A stretch of DNA of 64,000 nt from Neorhodopirellula pilleata (lineage in GTDB: Bacteria > Planctomycetota > Planctomycetia > Pirellulales > Pirellulaceae), in the NCBI RefSeq assembly GCF_007859915.1, contig NZ_SJPM01000001.1, forward strand, positions 1,209,086 to 1,273,085. Direction: 5' to 3'. Below are positions 35,821 through 44,700 of this stretch, in pieces (the first letter of the stretch is position 1; the number at the start of each line of letters is the position of its first letter). The notes beneath the pieces were generated by a model. It did no database searches. It was given only the letters and a program-made list of their open reading frames with translations, and was not told the DNA's origin. The translations under genes were made by a program, and so were the position numbers.

Positions 35821-36582
35821 ATGTTCACCATCATGACGAACGATCCGGTCGGCATGGGCCGTGTGACCGCAAACTTGGCCGCCGATCATTTGCGAACCCT
35901 GCTGCAGAATCAAGATCATGCTTACATCGTCGTCGCCACCGGTGCATCGCAATTCGAAGTCCTATCGCACTTGGTAACCATGCCCGACATCGACTGGGCA
36001 CGCGTCACCGGGTTTCATCTGGATGAATACGTCGGATTGTCCGATCAACATCCGGCGTCGTTTTGTCGGTACCTTCGCGAACGCTTCGTCAGCCAAGTTC
36101 CGCTAGCTGATTTTCATTACTTGCGAGGTGATGCCGACGCCGAGCAAACGATTGCACAGACCGCCGAGATTTTACGTCGTGTTGAAATCGATCTGACACT
36201 ATGCGGGATCGGCGAGAACGGCCATTTGGCCTTCAACGATCCGCCGGCCGACTTCGAAACCGATTCTGCTTACTTGATCGTCGAACTGGATCAGCCTTGT
36301 CGTCAACAACAGGTCGGCGAAGGCTGGTTCGCCAGCCTGGACGAAGTGCCCACGCACGCGATGAGCATGTCGATCCGGCAAATTCTGAAAAGCAAAAAGA
36401 TCCTCTGCAGCGTGCCAGACCGACGCAAAGCCGAAGCCGTCCGATCGACCTTGGAAGACGAGATCTCCCCGATGATTCCCGCCAGCGTTCTGCGCCGACA
36501 CGCTGATACCACGTTGATCATTGACCAAGCCGCCGGGGAGCGACTGTCGCCGGAAACACGGTCGGAGATGAAACAAGGATGA
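35821..36582 (+). CDS. nagB: Glucosamine-6-phosphate deaminase
   Basis: A 253-residue enzyme converting glucosamine-6-phosphate to fructose-6-phosphate and ammonia. Motifs are YIVVATGASQFEVL, the active-site VTGFHLDEYVGL with its Asp/Glu, LCGIGENGHLAFNDP, and HAMSMSIRQIL near the end. It overlaps nagA by 4 bp, so the two form an amino-sugar catabolic operon releasing fructose-6-phosphate from N-acetylglucosamine-6-phosphate. No transporter or chitinase gene accompanies them here. Confidence 0.94.
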   Translation: MFTIMTNDPVGMGRVTANLAADHLRTLLQNQDHAYIVVATGASQFEVLSHLVTMPDIDWARVTGFHLDEYVGLSDQHPASFCRYLRERFVSQVPLADFHYLRGDADAEQTIAQTAEILRRVEIDLTLCGIGENGHLAFNDPPADFETDSAYLIVELDQPCRQQQVGEGWFASLDEVPTHAMSMSIRQILKSKKILCSVPDRRKAEAVRSTLEDEISPMIPASVLRRHADTTLIIDQAAGERLSPETRSEMKQG

Positions 36583-37517
36583 ATCCGCCGGGCCCTTTTA
36601 TCGACCTGCAGGTCAACGGTTATGCGGGATTGGACTTCAACGCCGATGAGATCACACTGGACGAAGTCGTGCGAGTCGGACAACGCCTTGCCGACGACGC
36701 GGTGGAGAAGGTGTTGGTGACCCTCATCACCGCGCCGTTGGAGACGATGATTCGGCGGATCTCGCGTTGGTGCGAGATTTTGGATCAACTCGATGGTGAC
36801 GCGTCGCTGAGCCGGTTCCATGTTTTTGCCGGGTTTCACATCGAGGGGCCCTTCATCAGTCCGGTCGATGGGTACGTCGGCGCGCATCCGAGGGAGGCTG
36901 TCCGACCGGCCGGTCTGGACGCTGCCGGTCGTTTGGTCGACGCGGCTTGCGGCAGGATTCGTTTGCTCACGCTCGCCCCTGAGCAAGACACCGGCGGCGT
37001 GGTCACTCGCTGGTTAACCGATCAAGGCATCACGGTCGCGGCGGGGCACAGCGACGCGTCGTTGGATCAACTGAAAGCCTCGATCGATTCCGGCCTTCGG
37101 ATGTATACCCATTTGGGCAACGGCTGCCCGGCTCAACTCCCGCGCCACGACAACATTATTCAGCGAGTGCTGCATCTATCCGATCAACTCGCGATCTCAT
37201 TCATTGCCGACGGCCATCACATTCCCTGTATGTCCCTGGCTAATTACCTGCGGTGCGTCCCGTCGCGTAACGTGATCATCGTCACCGATGCAATCTCGGC
37301 GGCCGGCTTGGGACCGGGCCGTTATCCGCTCGGCGATCAGACGGTCGAGGTGGATCAAGACGGCGCGGCATGGTCCGCCGACCGCACTCATTTCGCCGGT
37401 TCGGCCGCCACGATGCCGTCGATGTATGCCACGCTGCACGACCGGCTCGGCGTCGAACAGCAGGAGTTACAACACTGGATGCGGGCCAACCCGGCTCGGA
37501 TGATCGGCGACGAATAG
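36579..37517 (+). CDS. nagA: N-acetylglucosamine-6-phosphate deacetylase
   Basis: A 312-residue amidohydrolase-fold enzyme. It begins FIDLQVNGYAGLDFNA with Q-x-N in place of the HxH of two-metal relatives, as in the E. coli enzyme. Other motifs are FHIEGPFIS (metal Glu), AAGHSDAS, THLGNGCPAQ and IIVTDAISAAGLG with the catalytic Asp. It is shorter than typical members (about 380) because the N-terminal beta-sandwich half is missing; the ORF starts right at the barrel. It is translationally coupled to nagB. Confidence 0.9.
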   Translation: MNPPGPFIDLQVNGYAGLDFNADEITLDEVVRVGQRLADDAVEKVLVTLITAPLETMIRRISRWCEILDQLDGDASLSRFHVFAGFHIEGPFISPVDGYVGAHPREAVRPAGLDAAGRLVDAACGRIRLLTLAPEQDTGGVVTRWLTDQGITVAAGHSDASLDQLKASIDSGLRMYTHLGNGCPAQLPRHDNIIQRVLHLSDQLAISFIADGHHIPCMSLANYLRCVPSRNVIIVTDAISAAGLGPGRYPLGDQTVEVDQDGAAWSADRTHFAGSAATMPSMYATLHDRLGVEQQELQHWMRANPARMIGDE

Positions 37518-37574
37518 ACTTCGGCGGTTTCTATCGAAAAACGACCGGTAGTAAGGTCCGAAGTTGAGCAGGTA

Positions 37575-40106
37575 TCACTTCAGTAGATTTCGAAGGAATT
37601 TTTGGTCGGGTTCGCACAGCAGCTGAATTTTCAACACAACTTTCGCGCCATCTCGCTTTTGCAATTGCACGTAGCCTTGCTTCGCCGCCAAGAACTTGGC
37701 TTCTGTTTTGTGCTTTCCCGAGTAGTCGGTCCAAGTCCGAAATTCGTCTATATCAGGCACTTCGTCCTGCAGAGGATTGTTTTGATTTGCTATTTTGATC
37801 GAAGCGTCGGGGTCACTCTCGGGATTGGATTCTTGAGGCTCGTATCCAGGTAATGGCGTTTTCATTTCAATCAAATGGATTTCCTGAGATTGGTCGGGCA
37901 AGACGCAAGCGATAAGGTTGTGCTGTGGACTACAAAAAAAGCGTTCATCCAACGGCAATCCGTCGTTGGCGTCCATACCCATCATATCGAGCGTTAAGTT
38001 CCCAGGCAGCACGATCGTCCTATGTACTTTCCCGTCGACGGTGCTCACTACCTCCCAGGAAAAGTCCACTGTTTGAGGTTCGTCACTTCGTGGGCGAGGA
38101 CCCGACAACGATGCTTCGCGGTTGAGGCGAGCTTCTTCGGCTGTCTCGCGGGTAATGTGGCCGAGCGATAGAAAATAATCGTCGCTCGAGGTGGGTAAGT
38201 TCAGTGGACGGTCATAGAGCATGCCGAGGTCGCCAGCCAGGACCGTTCCTGAAGTACAGAGCAGTGCTCCGGTTGGGCTGACGTAAGCGTACGCCGTCTT
38301 TTCAAGCTGGTCGTAACGCCATTCTCGTCGCTGCTGCGTCATCAGATGAACGACGGGTTTACTCGTGGCCTCCATCCACATGCTCACAACATTACCTTTA
38401 TCGTTCATGCGGAGTGAATATTTAGCTTTCAGAGGCATCCGATCGAGCAAGGTTGGTTGCCGTGTTTTTTCGCGTACTTGTCCCTCAAGCAAGAATGAAC
38501 TGAAACGACCTGTTTTTTGATCCAGTAATAGCGTCGACAAAACTGACTGACCCGGCATTTGGGCGATTACACTAACCGGCCCGTCTGTCGAAGCCCCCCA
38601 ATCTGCGAGATGGATCACCGCGTCATTGGCTAGGTCTCGTGTCCCAGAGGGGACGAGGTCCGGCAACCGGTAACGCTTTAAGTTCCGCTCCGTCCGTCCG
38701 AACGTGACAATCGTTGAACGACCAGCGACAATGATGCGATCACGGCTGTCTTCAATCCGCCCCGATTCGGTCTTCGTTTGCAGGTCGACCAGCACAATCG
38801 AGAGATCGGCTAGTTGCACGACCAGATAGCGACCATCTCCCGCTGGGATCACGCGTCTGATCGAACCCTTGAAATCGATTACCGTATCGGTGTCGGTCAA
38901 CGGTCGATTCTGGGCTCCTCGCGCTGCTGCGACCGCATCGGGCTTTGTGGCGGCATTCATTAATTCGTCAATTTGATCCATATCGACGATGAGCGGGCGA
39001 CTGTAGTGTTCTCGTCTGGTTGGATTGGGTAAACGAGGATCGCGTGGCATTTTCCATTGCAGAGCAATCACAGGGCCATCCCCAGGGATACGTTCGATCT
39101 TTAACGGGATGACGTTATTGAGGGTCGCGCCGGGAGTCAAAGATCCCATTGAACCGATTTTTTGGAGGCCCTCGATCGCCAGCCATCCCATATCATCGCG
39201 TTTCAATTTGATCGATGATTTGTTATCAAACCTTGCTGCGGTGAGGACGGGCGTTTGGGTGATACCTCCACCAACGTCGAAGAATGCATTGACTCCGCAC
39301 TGCAACCCAAAGTCGCCTCGCTGCAGAACAACGTCACCAAATGAATGTGGCATTAATTCGACAAGCTTCCAGGCTGGGACGGCCAAACCGATTTGTGAAT
39401 GGGTAACCTTCGCCACCGAAATTCCCACGAGATGTCCGTCGGCATCAATAACAGGCCCGCCGGAGTTGCCCGGGTCAATTCCGCCAGATGTTTGCAAGTA
39501 CTCCGGAATTCCCTCAAGCCCACGCCGAATACTGCTCACGGTTGTTTCAGAGATGGTGACATTCGGTCGACGGCCACCGACACCGAGGATTTCGCCGAAC
39601 GGAAAACCAGCCACATAGACACGCTGAGTTTCTAAAGGCACAAAGTCTCGCGACGGCTGGAGCACTGCCGGCGGTAAGAAATTCGCAACGGCCAATAAAG
39701 CGAGGTCATCTGCGGCTGAATAAGCATGCACCGTCGCAAATACGATTCTCTCTTCGGGGCTGCCCGGATTGCTAATGCATTTTAGCAGAGTATCTCTTGG
39801 GGAAAGATTAGGGTTACCGGGAGGTTCGATCGCTTCTGCGACGACGTGATGATTCGTTGCAATGAGCGTATTGTGATTATCAGACCACACAATGAACCCG
39901 CTGCCGCTAGAACGATTCTCGCCATCGTCGTACTCAATCAACACGGATGCACGTTTGACAAGGTCGAGAATTTCCGGCCTGAGTTGTGCCATCGCCGGCT
40001 TGGGCAACAGCATGCTAGCTAACAGGCACAGCGTCACTGCGGTATCGACTACTCGAGAATAGCGGATCGGCATTCGGCCACTTAACCGAAGAATTGCGAA
40101 TAACAT
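37575..40106 (-). CDS. Exported S1C trypsin-like protease with propeller-like region and SHD1 domain
   Basis: An 843-residue exported protein. Signal peptide is TAVTLCLLASMLLPKPAMAQ. The protease domain (about 45-255) has the full triad: His in IATNHHVV, Asp in AADDLALL and Ser in IDPGNSGGPVID, as in HtrA/DegP-type enzymes, but no PDZ domain follows. Residues about 300-760 resemble irregular beta-propeller blades. The C-terminus (FRTWTDYSGKHKTEAKFLAAKQ to KFLRNLL) is an SHD1 domain, common in planctomycete surface proteins. ATG 40106 is preceded by AGGA at 6 bases. It converges on nagA. Confidence 0.88.
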   Translation of the reverse strand: MLFAILRLSGRMPIRYSRVVDTAVTLCLLASMLLPKPAMAQLRPEILDLVKRASVLIEYDDGENRSSGSGFIVWSDNHNTLIATNHHVVAEAIEPPGNPNLSPRDTLLKCISNPGSPEERIVFATVHAYSAADDLALLAVANFLPPAVLQPSRDFVPLETQRVYVAGFPFGEILGVGGRRPNVTISETTVSSIRRGLEGIPEYLQTSGGIDPGNSGGPVIDADGHLVGISVAKVTHSQIGLAVPAWKLVELMPHSFGDVVLQRGDFGLQCGVNAFFDVGGGITQTPVLTAARFDNKSSIKLKRDDMGWLAIEGLQKIGSMGSLTPGATLNNVIPLKIERIPGDGPVIALQWKMPRDPRLPNPTRREHYSRPLIVDMDQIDELMNAATKPDAVAAARGAQNRPLTDTDTVIDFKGSIRRVIPAGDGRYLVVQLADLSIVLVDLQTKTESGRIEDSRDRIIVAGRSTIVTFGRTERNLKRYRLPDLVPSGTRDLANDAVIHLADWGASTDGPVSVIAQMPGQSVLSTLLLDQKTGRFSSFLLEGQVREKTRQPTLLDRMPLKAKYSLRMNDKGNVVSMWMEATSKPVVHLMTQQRREWRYDQLEKTAYAYVSPTGALLCTSGTVLAGDLGMLYDRPLNLPTSSDDYFLSLGHITRETAEEARLNREASLSGPRPRSDEPQTVDFSWEVVSTVDGKVHRTIVLPGNLTLDMMGMDANDGLPLDERFFCSPQHNLIACVLPDQSQEIHLIEMKTPLPGYEPQESNPESDPDASIKIANQNNPLQDEVPDIDEFRTWTDYSGKHKTEAKFLAAKQGYVQLQKRDGAKVVLKIQLLCEPDQKFLRNLLK

Positions 40107-40454
40107 CAATCATCCTACAAATGGGCTGTCGTTACCTACCCAATAGAGTGCATTTCGATCGAACCTGCAAGCAAATACGGGACTCTGCACAAGGTGATTT
40201 GGTCAAGCTTATCTCGAAACAAGGATTATTTTCTGGAGGGCTCTCTCTGGCCTTTTCGCAGAGGTTCTCGATATGGCTTTCGGCTTCGAGTGAGGGGAAC
40301 TCTCGCGTCTGTTTAATATTCCGTGGAAGTGTTAAGTCGGTCGAGTTTCACGTTGGAATCGTTTTGAGTTCATGACGAGCGGCGAAGATGCCGATCAATC
40401 CGATTGAAGCGTGCCCGCACGAAAGCGGCTCGCCCAACAATCCGGGGGGATGTT
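40107..40454. other. Divergent intergenic region, no gene seen
   Basis: About 350 bp between the divergent protease and WD40 genes; it should hold both promoters. No hairpin, repeat or convincing -35/-10 pair was found by eye, and the short open frames in it look accidental. Confidence 0.6.
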
Positions 40455-41639
40455 ATGAAATCTACACGCACCACGTGGCGCCGAGTCTTCGCCATCGGGA
40501 TGGTCATGTTCGGTTTGACCGCCACGCATCTGACCGGGATCGACTGGATGTCCGGCGTTGGAGCTAATAGCGTCGGTAGACACGACAGCGGAAATACCCT
40601 GTTGGCTCAATCGCCGCACGGCATTACCCCGATGAATTCGGCGAACTCGCAGGTCTATCAATTACCGCCGGTGGATTCGAGTGTTCGGCAAGTCGTCGTT
40701 ACGGCGATGGCCGTCGATCCTCGCGGTGAGTTCTTGGCGGTCGCCGGCGACGATCACATCATTCGTATTTTGAACGCTCAGACGATGCAAATCGCTCATG
40801 TGTTGGGCGACGGCGTCAATCGTAGCGACAGCGGTGAACAACGCCCCGGGCATTTCGATTGGATCCGCACGCTGGCTTTTGATGCGTCGGGTTCCCGGTT
40901 GTGTTCGGCAGGCAATGACGGCCTATTGTTGATTTGGGACCGGCGACGTGACTTTGGCCTGATGCAAAAGATCGATTCGGCTCCGGCGCTCGCGTGCGTT
41001 CGTTTTTCGCCATCAGGCAAACAAATCGCCGCCGTCGGTTTCGATTCGCAGGTGTTTTTGATCGGTTCGGCGAGCAGCCAAATGCCGAAATTGACTTGTG
41101 ATTGCGTGGATCTGCGGTGTTGCCGATATCGCGATGATGGTTCGACGCTCGCCGTCGGCGGACGCAGCGGCGCGGTCCACTTTTTCAACCCGACGACGGG
41201 CGAACTGCAACACGAACAGGGAATTCACGAGTCGCGAATTCGAGACTTCACCTTCATGCCGAATTCCAATGTTCTCGTCAGTGTTGCCGAAGACGGGACG
41301 GTCGTCCGCTACGACAGCGAACAACGCCAAATGTTAGCGAAGCGACGAATCACTTCCGGTCGTTTGTTCGCCGTCGTGGCGATCGATAGCCAGACGTTCG
41401 CGGCTGCGGGAAGCGACGACGAAATCCACTTGGTGAAATTGGTCGACGAAGACTTCGGGATGAACGTGGTGAGTACCTTCAGCGGCCACGTCGGATCAGT
41501 CGCCACGCTGGCGATGGTCAACGGAACTTTGGTCTCAGGCGGCTTTGACGCCACGATCCGGCGGTGGTCGTTGCCGGAACTGTCCTCGGGCCCCAACAAA
41601 ATCGCGTTAAAGAAAACGGGCGTTAGCGGGGTGGACTGA
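40455..41639 (+). CDS. WD40 repeat protein, exported or membrane-anchored
   Basis: A protein of about 394 residues. A hydrophobic N-terminal segment (FAIGMVMFGLTATHL) follows a basic start, suggesting a signal anchor. The rest is a WD40-type beta-propeller with about seven blades: DPRGEFLAVAGDDHIIRILNA, DASGSRLCSAGNDGLLLIWD, MPNSNVLVSVAEDGTVVRYD and GTLVSGGFDATIRRWSLPEL. Start ATG 40455 has GGGGGA just upstream. The GTG-started giant surface protein lies 85 bp downstream on the same strand, so both may be co-expressed. No enzymatic motif is present; a scaffold role is likely. Confidence 0.88.
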   Translation: MKSTRTTWRRVFAIGMVMFGLTATHLTGIDWMSGVGANSVGRHDSGNTLLAQSPHGITPMNSANSQVYQLPPVDSSVRQVVVTAMAVDPRGEFLAVAGDDHIIRILNAQTMQIAHVLGDGVNRSDSGEQRPGHFDWIRTLAFDASGSRLCSAGNDGLLLIWDRRRDFGLMQKIDSAPALACVRFSPSGKQIAAVGFDSQVFLIGSASSQMPKLTCDCVDLRCCRYRDDGSTLAVGGRSGAVHFFNPTTGELQHEQGIHESRIRDFTFMPNSNVLVSVAEDGTVVRYDSEQRQMLAKRRITSGRLFAVVAIDSQTFAAAGSDDEIHLVKLVDEDFGMNVVSTFSGHVGSVATLAMVNGTLVSGGFDATIRRWSLPELSSGPNKIALKKTGVSGVD

Positions 41640-41724
41640 AGCCCGAAAGTCATTGCGACTGCAGCTAAGTCCTTGAACAGCGATCCAATACGAATGATCT
41701 CGGCGGCACAGGGAGGTGCCCAAC

Positions 41725-44700
41725 GTGAATCAGAAAATCAATCCAACGCCGCGTCGGAGCACGTTTCGAAAACGCCTTGAAAGCTGGATCGGATCGTGGT
41801 CGCCGCTCGGCTCGTCAGTGGGCGGCGCTTCAGCGAACAAGTCGCGATCGATGCGGATCGAACCGTTGGAATCGCGTCGTTTGATGACGGCTGATCCGAT
41901 TCACGTCGGGGTCGTTTATTTGGAAACCGATTATCTCGAGACCGATTCCGGGAGTGATTCGCAAGGAGACCGCTTCATACTTTCTTTCACCGGTGGCGCG
42001 CCGGGTACCAAACTGACGGAGCTTCGTATTCGGACGGACAAGGACTCCGACGGGGTCGGCATCGGCGACCCGATCTTCGATACCGCACCGGGCGGACGTG
42101 GAAAGAACGGCTCGCATCCGTTCCTGCTCTCGCCTGGACAATCCGAACAAGTCGCCGTGGAAGTCACCGACGGTGGCCAAGAGTTGATCCTGCGACCGGT
42201 GGACTTCCAAGCCGGCGATCAGTTGATGTTTACCATCGATGTCGATGAAGTCTTGCGGAACTTCCCGAATCTGGATCAGTTCAACAAGTCGCTCGACGTG
42301 ATCACCTCGGGGCAGGAATTTCAAGACTCGATCCTCGAGGCCGTGTTCGACGCCCCCAATTATTACACGGCCAACGCCGACGCCTTGTTCGTCAACGACT
42401 ATGGCGATCCTCGAGCTTCGTTCGGCTTGAATCTTCCGGCCGATGAGAGCAACGATCCTAACAGCCGCCCCAACCGATCTGCGGCGGCGGTCGGAACGGC
42501 GCGACAAGAACCGATACCCGCTTCGATTAGCGGGTTTGTCTATCGCGACGACAATGATTCGGGAACGAAAGACACCGGTGAGATCGGACTCTCGGGCGTA
42601 CGTGTTCGTCTTGAACCGATCGATACGATCGCACCGCAGGCTTCCTTGGTGACGACCACGGGTGCCGACGGATCTTATCAATTCAATGGCATCATGCCGG
42701 GCCGTTACCGCGTTATCGAGATCGACCAACCCGCCGGATTACAGGACGGAACCGACGCGGCCGGTACGATCCGCGGCAGCGTCGTCGGGACTGCGGTGAA
42801 TCCCGGTGATGAAATCAATGGCATTACTCTTGCCGGTGGCGATGCCGGGATCAACTACAACTTTGGCGAATTACCGCTCGGTTCGATCGGCGGATTCGTT
42901 TATTTGGCGGCCCCCGGGGCCGATTGCGACGGCGACCACGAGGCCGACGGGAGCACGCCGGTCGTGGGTGCCGAGATCCAGCTAGTCAATTCGTCTGGAC
43001 AAGTCATCAAGACCACCACGACCCAAAGCGACGGAAGCTACCGCTTCAACGATTTGCCCAAAGGGGTTTACAGCGTTATCGAGATCACCCCGGCCGGTTT
43101 GATCGATGGCGGGGCGCATGCGGGTGAAATGCGGACGTTGGCATCGAATCTGTTAGTCGCCGTGGGACGCGCGGTCGATGCCGGCACGATCAGCGACATC
43201 GCATTGCCGGCCGGCGGTCGCGGCGAACATTACAATTTTTGCGAAGCGGCACCGGGATCGATCTCCGGCGTCGTTTACCACGACCGCAACGACGACGGCG
43301 TTCGCTCGAGCGGCGAAGAAGCCATTGCGGAGGTATTGTTATCGCTGATCGATTCGATCGGCAACGAAATCGCCACCACCCGTACCGACAATCAGGGCCG
43401 TTATCATTTCGCCGATCTGGCACCGGATACCTATCGCGTCGTCGAGACGCAACCCGCTGGATTCATCGACGGCAAAGACAGCGTCGGATTGATCGCCGGT
43501 GACCGTGTCGGTGCCCTCGGCGGAGATAAAGACTCATTGGTCGATGTGGTGCTGCGTCAGGGGCTTCATGGTGTCGAGTACAACTTTGGCGAGCGGCAAG
43601 TCGCGTCCATCAGCGGCCGCGTTCACGTGGATCTCGACGAGGACTGTGAACTTGATCCAAACGAAGTCACTCTCGAAGGAGTGTTGATCGAACTGAAGGA
43701 CGCATCGGGAAACACGATCGCCACGACGCGGACCGGTGCCGATGGGATGTATCGATTCGACAATCTTGTGCCCGGAACCTACAGCGTCGTCGAACAACAA
43801 CCGGCGGGCTACTTTGACGGAGGTGCCAAGGCGGGCAGCGAAGGCGGTCGTGTCGACAGCGGCGATCGCATCAGCCAAATCAACTTGACTTCCGGCGTCA
43901 ATGCGGAGAACTATGACTTTTGCGAACGTCCGCCAGCGCAGATCTCCGGTTCGGTTTATGTCGACACGGACGCGGATTGCGAGCGGGACGCCGACGAACT
44001 CGGGCTCGGCGGCGTCTTGATCGAACTGATCGACGATGCGGGTAATGTGGTGGCGACGACGACCACCGATGCCGACGGCCGGTACACGTTTACCAATCTC
44101 CGCGCCGGAGAATACACGGTTCGCGAAACACAGCCGGACGGATTTTTCCACGGCGGACAAGTCGCCGGCAGCCACGGGGGCAACGACTCTGCGGCCGATT
44201 TGATTTCTGCGGTCGCGATCGGATGGGGACAAACACTCACCGAATATGATTTTTGCGAACTGCCCCCGTCAGAGATTTCCGGGGTGGTTTATGTCGATCG
44301 AGATGAAGATTGTTTCCAGGATCCCAACGAAGAAGGTCTTTCGGGCGTCTTGATCGAATTGATCGACGCGACCGGCAATGTGGTCGCGACGACCACCACC
44401 AACGCCGACGGCCAATACTCATTCACCAATCTTCGCGCCGGAGAATACACCGTCCGCGAAACACAACCGGTGGGTTATTTTCACGGCGGTCAAGTCGCCG
44501 GCAGTCACGGGGGTAACGATGCGGCAACCGATTTGATCTCGGCCATATCGATCCCTTGGGGCCAAACACTGACCGACTACAACTTTTGCGAACTTCCGCC
44601 ATCGGAGATTTCCGGTGTGGTCTACGTCGATACCGACCAAGACTGCGTCCGTGATGCCGATGAGGTCGGCTTGGGCGGCGTGTTGATCGAACTGTTCGAC

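Noticed and set aside
40094-40375. 93-codon frame in the divergent region before the WD40 gene
   Set aside because: It overlaps the start of the protease gene on the opposite strand and has no protein-like features.
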